A DNA stretch of 64,000 nucleotides from Gillisia sp. Hel_I_86 (lineage in GTDB: Bacteria; Bacteroidota; Bacteroidia; Flavobacteriales; Flavobacteriaceae): positions 3,844,001 through 3,908,000 of the forward strand of contig NZ_VISE01000001.1 in the NCBI RefSeq assembly GCF_007827275.1, in the 5' to 3' direction. The position numbers and the translations under genes are program-made. Positions 17,346 through 25,760 of the stretch are shown here, piece by piece (within the stretch, counting starts at the first letter, position 1; every line of letters starts with the position of its first letter). The notes below the pieces were generated by a model that searched no databases, was not told where the DNA came from, and saw only the letters and a program-made list of their open reading frames with translations.

Positions 17346-19268
17346 ATGAAAATACGCACTAAATTAATCCTGAGCTTTGGCGTCATAATTGGTATCCTGT
17401 GCATAGAAATCGCGCTAAATCAAACTATTAGCAATAATGCTGCGGAGACCTATCAAAAACTAAAAACGCAGGTACTTCCTGCACTTCGCATTTTAGATAA
17501 ATTTGAATCTATAAACAATGAAGTTTTTTTACTCATTTCCAATAAAGTCCATCACAGTAATTTTCCTTCAAAAAGTCAGAATAGGTTAAGTGGGATTTTA
17601 GAGGTGGAACTCCCTTATTTAAAAACTGAACTTTTACTATTATCTGAAAATTTAGAAGAGAACAACGAGGTCGCTTTAAAAGCACCTGTGATTATAGAAT
17701 TAACCAATGAGTTAATCGACTTAAGCAATAAGATTAATAATCTACTAGTACTAAAGAGTGATTATACTAATAGCAATAAAATGCAAGCTGCGGTTTCTTT
17801 GGTAGAAGAAGATATTTCTAAAATACATGCCCAGTTGGATACAAGTCTATTACTTCTTAAAATTGATTTTGGAAATTTATTGGAAGGTTATCAAAATAAA
17901 TTTGTTCAAAGTCTAAAATCCTTGTCTAATATTATTCTTATAACAGGACTTCTGGGAATTCTGTTTGGGATAGCAGTTGCCATAGTTGTTATAAGGTCTA
18001 TTGCAAAACCTATTAAAACCTTAAATAAAGCAGCTTTAAAGGTAAGTAGAGGCGATTATGATGCCGATATCTTCCTGAAAGGAAAAGACGAGCTAGCATC
18101 TTTAGGAGATTCCTTTAACATTATGACTTCTTCCTTGAGGAGTAATTTTAGGTTAATTGAAAGCAATAATGAGGAGATAAAACAACAGGAAGAAAAAATT
18201 AGAAAAGTTATCGAGGCTTCTCCGGCAGCTATAATCTTAATGGATCCTCAAAAGAAAATTTCTTTAATAAATGCTCAAACAGAACATCTCTTTGGATATT
18301 CCAGGGATGAGTTAATTGGGCATTCTGCCGAGGAATTGATTCCGTCCAGATTCCTGAAACAAAAATCCATAATAGACACTGTTTTTTCATCCAAAAACAA
18401 AATAGAGGCCCTGGGCATTAACCAAGATTTTTATGGAATAACAAAACTCAAGGAAGAAGTACCAATAGAAATTAGTCTAAGTTTTATAGAAATTCAACAT
18501 CAAGACATGATCTTAGCTTCCATCGTGGATATTACTGAAAGAAAGCAACAGGAAACAGAGATTAAAAAATATGTAGATCAGCTTAAATCCAAAAATAAAG
18601 AACTGGAACAATTTTCATATATAACCTCTCATGATCTACAGGAACCATTGAGAACTGTTTTAAGTTTTATAGATCTTATTCAGGAAGATTATAGTGGTAA
18701 ATTGGATAACGACATGAATATATATTTAAAATTCATAGCTGATGCCTCTACCAGGATGAGCAAATTGATTAAAAGCTTGTTGGATTATTCCCGGATTGGA
18801 CATAAAGGAATAGTAGGAACCGTAAATTGTAATATTTTATTGGATAATGTATCTGCCGATCTTAAATATAAAATTGAAAAGGCACAGGCCGAGATTTACT
18901 ATAAAGACCTCCCCACAATAAAAGGTTTTGATTTGGAATTAAGACTATTGTTTCAAAATTTAATTACCAATGCCATAAAATTTCAGAAGAAAGCGGAGGT
19001 CCCAAAAATCCATATTTCCTCGGAAGACAAAAGAACCCATTGGCAGTTCAATATTGCAGATAATGGCATAGGGATTCGGGAAGAATTTCAAAATAAAATA
19101 TTTGTGATTTTTCAAAGATTGCATAATAGGGAAGAATATGATGGCACTGGTATTGGGCTTTCCCATTGCCAAAAAATAGTAGAATTGCACGGAGGGGAGA
19201 TTTGGGTGAATTCTGAAGCTGAAGTTGGGAGCACCTTCCATTTTACAATTCCAAAAACTATAAAATAA
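17346..19268 (+). CDS. membrane sensor histidine kinase with HAMP and PAS domains
   Basis: A 640-residue protein. Order: TM1 (about 5-25), a periplasmic four-helix-type region (about 28-190), TM2 (about 192-215), HAMP (ending near residue 270), a coiled linker, PAS (about 285-395, EASPAAIILMDPQKKISLIN), a dimerisation/phosphoacceptor domain with H429 in TSHDLQEPLR, then HATPase with LITNAIKFQKK (N box), DNGIGI and GTGIGLSHCQKIVELHGGE. The SHDLQEPLR type often pairs with single-domain receivers. The next gene, 5 nt on, is exactly that. The upstream binding protein suggests the periplasmic domain senses a PBP-ligand complex; this is inferred. Confidence 0.92.
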   Translation: MKIRTKLILSFGVIIGILCIEIALNQTISNNAAETYQKLKTQVLPALRILDKFESINNEVFLLISNKVHHSNFPSKSQNRLSGILEVELPYLKTELLLLSENLEENNEVALKAPVIIELTNELIDLSNKINNLLVLKSDYTNSNKMQAAVSLVEEDISKIHAQLDTSLLLLKIDFGNLLEGYQNKFVQSLKSLSNIILITGLLGILFGIAVAIVVIRSIAKPIKTLNKAALKVSRGDYDADIFLKGKDELASLGDSFNIMTSSLRSNFRLIESNNEEIKQQEEKIRKVIEASPAAIILMDPQKKISLINAQTEHLFGYSRDELIGHSAEELIPSRFLKQKSIIDTVFSSKNKIEALGINQDFYGITKLKEEVPIEISLSFIEIQHQDMILASIVDITERKQQETEIKKYVDQLKSKNKELEQFSYITSHDLQEPLRTVLSFIDLIQEDYSGKLDNDMNIYLKFIADASTRMSKLIKSLLDYSRIGHKGIVGTVNCNILLDNVSADLKYKIEKAQAEIYYKDLPTIKGFDLELRLLFQNLITNAIKFQKKAEVPKIHISSEDKRTHWQFNIADNGIGIREEFQNKIFVIFQRLHNREEYDGTGIGLSHCQKIVELHGGEIWVNSEAEVGSTFHFTIPKTIK

Positions 19269-19273
19269 CCACT

Positions 19274-19678
19274 ATGGACAATAAATTGAATTGTATTTTA
19301 TTAATAGACGATGATGAGGCAGTAAATTTTATTCATAATAGGGTCATTAAAAAATCTGGATGTGCGAATGAAGTTGCCATTGCCCGGAATGGTCAAGAAG
19401 CTATAGATTTTTTAATCACCAAAGTAGATAATAAATATCCTCAACCAGATCTTATATTTTTGGATATCAATATGCCAGTGATGAACGGATGGGAATTTTT
19501 GGAAGCTTATGAAAAACTGGAAAAAGAACAAAAAGGAAAAGAATTAATTGTCATGCTTACCACCTCCCTAAATCCAGATGACAAGGAAAAGGCTAAAAAA
19601 ATTGCACATATTAACGATTTTCATCCCAAACCATTAAGTGTGGAGCATTTAAATAAAATATTGGAGACTGTATTGTAG
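19274..19678 (+). CDS. single-domain response regulator (CheY/Rcp1-like)
   Basis: A 134-residue receiver domain with no output domain. The acidic pocket is IDDDE near residue 12, the phospho-acceptor is D64 in LIFLDINMPVMNGWEF, Thr in MLTTS and K119 in FHPKPL. The LDINMPxMNGWEF form is typical of Rcp1-like receivers paired with phytochrome-type or PAS kinases. It starts 5 nt after the kinase stop, so it is the cognate partner. Without an output domain it must act by protein contact or relay phosphate onward. Confidence 0.93.
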   Translation: MDNKLNCILLIDDDEAVNFIHNRVIKKSGCANEVAIARNGQEAIDFLITKVDNKYPQPDLIFLDINMPVMNGWEFLEAYEKLEKEQKGKELIVMLTTSLNPDDKEKAKKIAHINDFHPKPLSVEHLNKILETVL

Positions 19679-19721
19679 CTTTTGTAAAAAGATAATTACA
19701 ATGAAAACCACAAGACTGAGA

Positions 19722-21236
19722 TCAAAATTCAGCATTTATTTGTTGACGCAATTTTCTGGCATAGTCTTCTTCCAGCCAATCCCTGTAATTTTTTGTACTT
19801 TTACTAATACAATAGGAATATTGTTTTATTCTAGACGAAATATCGTCCTTTAATTCTTTTGCAAGAATTCTCGCATCAAAAACATCTTCACTGTTCTCTA
19901 CACACATTTTTACATGTTGTTCCATGGACCACTCCAGTACAGCCTTGGACCTAAGCCCTTTTCGTATTACGACATCATATGCTTCTTCTATGTCAAAATC
20001 TACAATTTCAGACTGCTGGAACTGCTCCCTAAGCTCGGGAGGCATTATATATTTAAATTCACGCTCAATTTCTTCGTCACTTAATAAATTCTCGAAATAG
20101 AAATCGGGGGATCTAAATAGCTGTTTCCAATCTACCGGCGCACTCCAATGTCCAAATCTCACTACGTTATTACCAAGATCTATTACATTGAATTCAGATT
20201 TATTCTTTAAAATCCTGGAACCCCGGCCTATCATTTGGAAATAAAGGGTCAAGGATTTAGTAGCCCGGTTTAATATAATGGTTTCTACAGAAGGTTCATC
20301 AAATCCAGTTGTTAGAATACTAACTGAAGTAACAATGGCCTCTGGAGTATGTTTAAACCATTTTAAAATATCTTTTCTGTCTTGTTTACTGGTAGTGTTA
20401 TCGAGATGCCTTATAGGGAAACCTGCATTTCTAAAAGTTTCATAGACTTCTTTAGAGGTGTTAATTCCATTATTGAAAATAAGGGTTTTCTTATTTCTGG
20501 ATTTATCCAAATAGGCATTCAACAGTTTTTCTTGCATACTCATATTGGAGTATAGCTCTTCAGAAGATTTAACTGTATAATCCCCGTTGATCCCCACTTT
20601 TAATGATTGCAAACCTACATCGTAACTAAAAACCTTTGCTTTGGCCAAAAAACCTTTGCCAATTAATGACCCAATGGAATCTCCCACAATAAGTTCCCTG
20701 TAATTATCCTTCATGGGAAGTTTAATATTAGAACTTAATGGCGTGGCAGTCACCCCTAGAATAAAACACTTTTCGAAAAACTTAAATAATTTTCTGAAAG
20801 AATTATAATGTGCTTCATCTATAATTACCAGTCCTATGTCCTGAATTTCCAATTTTTCATCATGAAGTCTATTATTAAGTGTCTCCACCATTGCCACAAA
20901 GCACATATAGTCTTCTTGATCTGGCAGTTCCTTTACTTTACTGTTAATGATCTTGTTTAGAACCCCAAACTCGGAAAGCATTTTTGAAGTCTGCTTACAT
21001 AATTCAATTCTATGAGTTAATATCAAAACCTTTTTATTGGTACGTTGGATATATTCTCTTACAATAGAAGAAAATATAACCGTTTTTCCGCCTCCGGTAG
21101 GAAGCTGGTATAATAAATTATAGTGATTTGGGTGGGCACCTATTACATTAAAAATCTTATCTATATCTACCTGTTGGTAGTCGTAAAGTATTTTGTCATT
21201 TTTTTTTTCTTCAAGTCCAAATGTTTCAACAGCCAT
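19722..21236 (-). CDS. SF2 DEAD/DEAH-box helicase (type III restriction-like fold)
   Basis: A 504-residue protein. Walker A LPTGGGKTVIF (K51), DEAH at 140-143 (VIIDEAHYNSFRKL), GVTATPL motif III, and a C-terminal helicase domain ending in FQMIGRGSRIL. The C-terminal 100 residues are charged and helical without a recognised domain. It resembles the helicase part of type I/III restriction proteins and stand-alone SSL2-like helicases. No nuclease or methylase is adjacent, and it is common as a single chromosomal gene in flavobacteria. The role is unassigned, though nucleic-acid translocation is clear. Confidence 0.88.
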   Translation of the reverse strand: MAVETFGLEEKKNDKILYDYQQVDIDKIFNVIGAHPNHYNLLYQLPTGGGKTVIFSSIVREYIQRTNKKVLILTHRIELCKQTSKMLSEFGVLNKIINSKVKELPDQEDYMCFVAMVETLNNRLHDEKLEIQDIGLVIIDEAHYNSFRKLFKFFEKCFILGVTATPLSSNIKLPMKDNYRELIVGDSIGSLIGKGFLAKAKVFSYDVGLQSLKVGINGDYTVKSSEELYSNMSMQEKLLNAYLDKSRNKKTLIFNNGINTSKEVYETFRNAGFPIRHLDNTTSKQDRKDILKWFKHTPEAIVTSVSILTTGFDEPSVETIILNRATKSLTLYFQMIGRGSRILKNKSEFNVIDLGNNVVRFGHWSAPVDWKQLFRSPDFYFENLLSDEEIEREFKYIMPPELREQFQQSEIVDFDIEEAYDVVIRKGLRSKAVLEWSMEQHVKMCVENSEDVFDARILAKELKDDISSRIKQYSYCISKSTKNYRDWLEEDYARKLRQQINAEF

Positions 21237-21486
21237 ATTTTATGATTTCAGCAAGTTTGCAAAAATAGCAGATTTTTAGGTTATACTAAAATGTTTGGGC
21301 ATATTTAAGTTTTATAATTATTTCTTCCTACTTATAGTATTATTAACTATTTTTACGTCTATCCTTAAAGTTTTTAAAATTCAACATTTTACTTTGCACC
21401 AATATTTGGTCCAGCAACAATCCCCATCTAATAAATAAATTGCAATATTTCCACAAAAGCGCATCCCCCCTACTGGAATCTGAATT

Positions 21487-22209
21487 ATGGGAAAGGAAGA
21501 AACATCGTTGGGAAAATATTTGCTACAGTTAAAAGATTGTGAGTTAACTCAGGAGATGAACTCTAAATCTTCAGAATCTTTTTTCTCCCTTTTTCATGAA
21601 GAAATCTGGCCTAAAAATTCCTGTATCCTCAATCAAGAAAAATTATTTTATCATTTTTATATCATACTCTCCGGAAGAATAAAAATGTATCAAGTAGATG
21701 CCATTCATGGGAAAGAACTCACTTTGTTTTTATTGACCAAAAACGATGTTTTTGATCTCTCCTGTTTATTGGATGGCTGCAAACATAATGTGTATTACGA
21801 ATGCTTGGATGATGCTAAAGTATTGGCGGCACCCATGGAAGATTTAAGAAATTGGTTTAAGGACAATCCCGAGCATTATCAAAAAATTCTCATGTATGCA
21901 GGAAAACAATTGCGCGTACTGGAAAATTTTGTTTCGGATATTACCTTTTCAGATATTTTCACAAGATTGCTAAACCTCTTGTTAAAAAATGTAAACCAAA
22001 ATTCAAAAAACCTAGAACTTATAAATGATCTTCCCAATAAAGAAATTGCAAATTTAATAGGGTCTACCAGAGCGGTCGTTAATAGACATCTTCAAAAATT
22101 GAAGCAAAACGGATCTCTAAAAATTTCCAGAAAAAAAATGGAAATTAAAAATTTAAAAATTCTAATAAGGTTATTGGAAGATAAAAAACATACGAGCTAC
22201 AAATCTTAA
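21487..22209 (+). CDS. Crp/Fnr family transcriptional regulator
   Basis: A 240-residue protein with an N-terminal cyclic-nucleotide-binding fold (residues about 30-140; FYHFYIILSGRIKMYQVDA, then GKELTLFLLTKNDVFDLSCLL) and a C-terminal winged HTH (about 165-235; LPNKEIANLIGSTRAVVNRHLQKLKQNG). The N-terminus has a few cysteines (C16, C43), but I see no clear Fnr-type four-Cys cluster. The glutamate/arginine residues used by E. coli Crp for cAMP are not evident, so the ligand is unknown. It is monocistronic, and a mobile repeat element begins 65 nt downstream. Confidence 0.9.
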   Translation: MGKEETSLGKYLLQLKDCELTQEMNSKSSESFFSLFHEEIWPKNSCILNQEKLFYHFYIILSGRIKMYQVDAIHGKELTLFLLTKNDVFDLSCLLDGCKHNVYYECLDDAKVLAAPMEDLRNWFKDNPEHYQKILMYAGKQLRVLENFVSDITFSDIFTRLLNLLLKNVNQNSKNLELINDLPNKEIANLIGSTRAVVNRHLQKLKQNGSLKISRKKMEIKNLKILIRLLEDKKHTSYKS

Positions 22210-22273
22210 AATAACAAAAGAGGGGAAATTCTTCTCATTTTCCTGTTATAATATCCTAAACTTAAATAAATAA

Positions 22274-22907
22274 ATGTATATCCGTAATGTATCCTAAAAT
22301 GATTTATAACATCATTCTGAACTTGGTTCAGAATCTTATAACACTAAGCATCAATATAGTAAATTGAGGCCCTGAAATAAATTACCATTGACGGATTTAT
22401 ATTTATTTGTGAATCCAAGACCCTGAAACCAGTTCAGGGTGACGACGCGGAATTGTCGTCATGCTGAACTTGTTTCAGCATCCCATCAGCTTATATAAAA
22501 ACACGTCCGTTGCCTACGCTAGATAATTTTTTTATTACGGGTCTACCATTGACGGATTTATATTTATTTGTGAATCCAAGACCCTGAAACCAGTTCAGGG
22601 TGACGATGCGGAATTGTCGTCATGCTGAACTTGTTTCAGTACCCCATCAGCTTATATAAAAACACGTCCGTTTCCCACGCCAGATAATTTTTTTATTAAG
22701 GGTCTATCATTGACGGATTTATATTTATTTGTGAATCCAAGACCCTGAAACCAGTTCAGGGTGACGATGCGGAATTGTCGTCATGCTGAACTTGTTTCAG
22801 CATCCCATCAGCTTATATAAAAACACGTCCGTTTCCCACGCCAGATAATTTTTTTATTAAGGGTCTATCATTGACGAAATAACTATAGGACATAAAGCGG
22901 ATATACA
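22274..22907. mobile_element. 634-bp non-autonomous element with IS1595-type ends carrying tandem repeats
   Basis: The left end TGTATATCCG plus TAATGTATCCTA (22275-22296) nearly matches the left end of the IS at 25762. The right end, read inward, is TGTATATCCGCTTTATGTCC (22888-22907) and matches the IS right end. Outside lie identical AATAAATAA copies (22265-22273 and 22908-22916) at the same offset as in the IS, although AT-richness weakens this evidence. There is no open frame inside. The content is a hairpin (TTCTGAAC/GTTCAGAA, 22315-22333) and three 161-bp direct repeats. Confidence 0.72.
22383..22876. repeat. three tandem copies of a 161-bp unit plus an 11-bp partial
   Basis: Units start at 22383, 22544 and 22705, with a partial copy at 22866, giving an exact 161-bp period with only a few base differences. 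Each unit holds two hairpins, CCCTGAA-ACCAG-TTCAGGG and GCTGAA-CTTGT-TTCAG(C), a GTCATGCTGAAC joint, and an AAAACACGTCCGT segment near the end. There is no coding capacity. A fourth relative lies at 39893-40055 and an inverted one at 41361-41594. The near identity of the tandem copies implies recent amplification. Confidence 0.92.
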
Positions 22908-22996
22908 AATAAATAATATTCAATGCTACTTACGTACTAGTACAAGGAATAAGACTACAATATCTTTAAGGCATTATTAACATAAATCTATATATT

Positions 22997-23551
22997 ATGA
23001 AAAAGGTGATTTTATTTTTGTTCGTTTTATGTGGTTTTGCCACAATGCAAGCACAAGAAGTTATCCAATTGGATGAAGCAAGACTAAGTTTTAGCCCTGA
23101 GGCTATCACGGTAGATTCGGATCTAGGGGCCATTAGGTGTGTAGTTAATGAAAGTTACACAGGGGAGTTTTCCCAAAACCCAATTAGATTCATGACAGAA
23201 AAGTTTGATTTTAAAGAATTCTTATCTGCGATAGTAAACAGGGATAAATTTGATAGATATCTTGTAACTTTTAATAGTACTAAGGGGTATTTAGAAGCTA
23301 TCTATACAAATGAAGGCGAGTTGGTACAAACAAGCCAAAGGTTCAAAGATATTGTGTTACCCTCTTCGATAAGAAATCAATTGTTTCAAGAAAATCAAGG
23401 ATGGACTGCGATAGGCACTAAATATATCGCTAGCGGAAAAAGGGATAGGATAGACAAAGAGATCTACAAAATCAAACTTGAAAATGCCGGCAAAAAGAAA
23501 ACAGTAAAAATTGTTCCTAGCGCTACCCTAGTTGGTCTTGTTAACAATTAA
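22997..23551 (+). CDS. secreted protein of unknown function (184 aa)
   Basis: An N-terminal signal peptide (MKKVILFLFVLCGFATMQAQ, cleavage after AQA-Q likely) and a mature domain of about 165 residues with mixed alpha-beta character (RYLVTFNSTKGYLEAIYTNE, then ELVQTSQRFKDIVLPSSI). The last pattern, 'NEGELVQTSQRFKDI.LP', recalls PepSY-like periplasmic proteins of Bacteroidetes, but I do not claim it. It is monocistronic, and a long hairpin lies between it and the convergent cysM. Confidence 0.6.
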   Translation: MKKVILFLFVLCGFATMQAQEVIQLDEARLSFSPEAITVDSDLGAIRCVVNESYTGEFSQNPIRFMTEKFDFKEFLSAIVNRDKFDRYLVTFNSTKGYLEAIYTNEGELVQTSQRFKDIVLPSSIRNQLFQENQGWTAIGTKYIASGKRDRIDKEIYKIKLENAGKKKTVKIVPSATLVGLVNN

Positions 23552-23604
23552 AAAGAACCCCCTAAAAAGTTAAAAAATGATGTCCTTTTATAAATATATA
23601 TAAT

Positions 23605-23650
23605 GTAAGATTCAAGGAACCACCCTGCAATTGGTTCCTTGGAATCTTAC
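23605..23650. terminator. long bidirectional hairpin between convergent genes
   Basis: An 18-nt arm GTAAGATTCAAGGAACCA (23605-23622) pairs with 23632-23650 with a single bulged G and a 9-nt loop. It separates the secreted-protein gene from cysM and overlaps the last bases of cysM. It probably works in both directions, although no long T tract is present. Confidence 0.65.
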
Positions 23651-24531
23651 ATAAATAGATCTGAAGACAAATAACGATCTCCACGGTCACACACAATACT
23701 TACCACCACTCCTTCCTCTAATTCTTCACACAACTTAACCGCTGCACTAGCGGCACCCCCACTACTCATTCCCGCAAATATTCCTTCATCTTTTGCCAAG
23801 CGTTGTGCCATTCTTTTTGCTTCCATATCACTCACTTCCAATATGCGATCTACTTTTTCAGGATCAAAAATTTTTGGCAAATATTCTTTAGGCCATTTTC
23901 TTATGCCCGGAATTCTAGAATTATCTGTAGGTTGCACCCCAATTATTTGAATAGTATTACTTTGTTCCTTTAAATAAGTGGAAGTCCCCATAATGGTTCC
24001 TGTAGTTCCCATAGAGGAAACAAAGTGGGTAATTTCATGATGGGTATCTCTCCAAATTTCTGGCCCGGTAGTTTTATAGTGTGCTTTCCAATTATCCTTA
24101 TTAGCAAATTGATTGATCATGAAACAATTATCACACTTAACTTTTTCTTCGGCATAGTCTCTAGCGTATTCTATACCTCCATCTGCATCGGTTAGGGTAA
24201 CTTTTGCTCCAAAAGCCCGCATTGTTTGAACCCGCTCTATAGTAGAATTCTCTGGCATAACCAATTCTATATTCAGCTTAAAAATTCCTGCTATCATTGC
24301 TAGAGCAATTCCTGTATTACCACTTGTGGCCTCAATAAGTTTAGAATTTTTATTTATATCGCCCCGATCCAAAGCACTTTTTATCATATTATAAGCGGCA
24401 CGATCCTTTACACTACCGCCTGGATTTTGTCCCTCCAATTTTAAAAAAAGACTGACCTTAGGGTTTTTGATCAAGGTTTCCGTCTTAACCAATGGCGTAT
24501 TGCCTATTAAGCCTAATAATGAATTATTCAT
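23647..24531 (-). CDS. cysM: cysteine synthase B (O-acetylserine sulfhydrylase)
   Basis: A 294-residue PLP enzyme. The Schiff-base Lys is K42 in NPGGSVKDRAAYNMI, the substrate loop is EATSGNTGIALAMIAG, and the phosphate-binding glycine loop is SSMGTTGTIMGT. The C-terminus (VVSIVCDRGDRYLSSDLF) is the CysM-type ending rather than the CysK one. It makes cysteine from O-acetylserine and sulfide (CysM can also use thiosulfate). Its start overlaps the end of cysE by 8 nt, so the two steps of cysteine synthesis are coupled. Confidence 0.93.
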   Translation of the reverse strand: MNNSLLGLIGNTPLVKTETLIKNPKVSLFLKLEGQNPGGSVKDRAAYNMIKSALDRGDINKNSKLIEATSGNTGIALAMIAGIFKLNIELVMPENSTIERVQTMRAFGAKVTLTDADGGIEYARDYAEEKVKCDNCFMINQFANKDNWKAHYKTTGPEIWRDTHHEITHFVSSMGTTGTIMGTSTYLKEQSNTIQIIGVQPTDNSRIPGIRKWPKEYLPKIFDPEKVDRILEVSDMEAKRMAQRLAKDEGIFAGMSSGGAASAAVKLCEELEEGVVVSIVCDRGDRYLSSDLFM

Positions 24532-25321
24532 TTTTTACCGAGTTTTTAATTTTGATTTGAGGATTATGAGTAACCATGGAATTTGAGGGAACCGAAGCGG
24601 TCAACCACACATTTCCTCCAATAATACTATTTGCTCCAATGATCGTATCTCCTCCTAAAATTGTTGCATTTGCATAGATGGTCACATTTTCTTCTATTGT
24701 TGGGTGACGCTTTATATTCCTTAATTTCCTGTTTACCGAAAGAGCACCTAAGGTAACTCCTTGGTAGACTTTCACATTATTTTTAATAACGCAGGTTTCA
24801 CCTATTACAACACCCGTAGCATGATCTATAAAGAAAGGAACTCCAATATGTGCTCCAGGATTGATATCGGTTCCGGTTATTTTATGGGCACATTCAGACA
24901 TTAATCTTGGAACCAAGGGCAATCCAAATTTTTGAAACTCATGGCTTAACCTGTAAATAGCAATAGCGAAGAACCCAGGGTATGCCAAATATACTTCCTC
25001 AATGGAATTTGCCGCAGGGTCATGCAACATAATAGCATTGGCATCGCTATTGAGTTTTTCAAGAATTTCAGGTAGCTTTTGCAAATAAGATTCCCATATT
25101 TCTTTACAAGACCTGTTTGGCTCCCAGCAAACCAAGTCTGCCAATTCCTGAAAGTCATTTTCTAAAACTGCTAAGTTGCTTTCTACAGGAGTATCCCCAT
25201 CAAACAGCGTATAAAACAATTTATGAATGAATGCTTCCGTTTTTTCACGGATAACATATCTTAAATTAGGCAATTTTTTTTGCTCTTGAATTTTATTGAT
25301 AATCTCACTTTTATTCATCAT
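24524..25321 (-). CDS. cysE: serine O-acetyltransferase
   Basis: A 265-residue protein with a helical N-terminal domain (about 1-130) and a left-handed parallel beta helix of hexapeptide repeats (from DINPGAHIGVPFFIDHATGV through YANATILGGDTIIGANSIIG). The catalytic His/Asp sit in the DHATG and HPTIEENV segments. The extended N-terminus is the EpsC-like form usual in Bacteroidetes. It acetylates serine with acetyl-CoA, supplying CysM, whose gene follows with an 8-nt overlap. Confidence 0.92.
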   Translation of the reverse strand: MMNKSEIINKIQEQKKLPNLRYVIREKTEAFIHKLFYTLFDGDTPVESNLAVLENDFQELADLVCWEPNRSCKEIWESYLQKLPEILEKLNSDANAIMLHDPAANSIEEVYLAYPGFFAIAIYRLSHEFQKFGLPLVPRLMSECAHKITGTDINPGAHIGVPFFIDHATGVVIGETCVIKNNVKVYQGVTLGALSVNRKLRNIKRHPTIEENVTIYANATILGGDTIIGANSIIGGNVWLTASVPSNSMVTHNPQIKIKNSVKNE

Positions 25322-25545
25322 AACACAATTCCTTGAGCGGGCCTTTAAAGCCGTCTAAAAATACGCTCTTATTTCTTCAAAGTTATGGATTTCCTAGATA
25401 TAGATAAGGGAACAACTTGGAAGTTTCCATCTCATATAATATCTCAAAAATTTAACATCTCCCTGCCGTTAAAATTATATTAATAGCAAAATATAACTTT
25501 TCAAAAATCTGTAAATTAGCATATTAACCAAATAAATATATTATT

Positions 25546-25650
25546 ATGGCACAATCACAGAATCCTCAAAAAGGGAATCAAAAACAAGATCCTAAAAAAT
25601 CAGACCAAAAAAAACAGGATCAAAAGAAAACTCAACAACCTAAACGCTAG
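25546..25650 (+). CDS. 34-aa Lys/Gln-rich micro-protein
   Basis: An ATG at 25546 opens MAQSQNPQKGNQKQDPKKSD, followed by a similar K/Q/D-rich stretch ending QQPKR; the stop is at 25648-25650. More than half of the residues are K or Q. No hydrophobic core or motif is visible, so it should be disordered. A good terminator follows 18 nt after the stop and a plausible 5' region precedes it, which argues that it is transcribed. Low-complexity composition makes coding status uncertain. Confidence 0.45.
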   Translation: MAQSQNPQKGNQKQDPKKSDQKKQDQKKTQQPKR

Positions 25651-25668
25651 TTAGGTTGAGATTTTGGA

Positions 25669-25693
25669 AGCCACCTTTAAAAGGTGGCTTTTT
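25669..25693 (+). terminator. rho-independent terminator after the micro-protein
   Basis: AGCCACCTT (25669-25677) pairs with AAGGTGGCT (25681-25689) over a 3-nt loop, followed by a short T run. Confidence 0.8.
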
Positions 25694-25750
25694 GTATATA
25701 AAAATTAATTTATTGTTTTAATTCTAATCTTTTGGAAAATCAATTTTGGT

Positions 25751-25760
25751 GATCTTTTTT
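25751..25760. repeat. left target-site duplication of the IS
   Basis: GATCTTTTTT, repeated exactly at 26760-26769 across the IS. IS1595 elements usually duplicate 8 bp, so part of the 10-bp identity may be chance in a T run. Confidence 0.75.

Noticed and set aside
22383-22876. Tandem direct repeats as a CRISPR array
   Set aside because: The repeats are 161 bp, contiguous and without unique spacers, and no cas genes are near.
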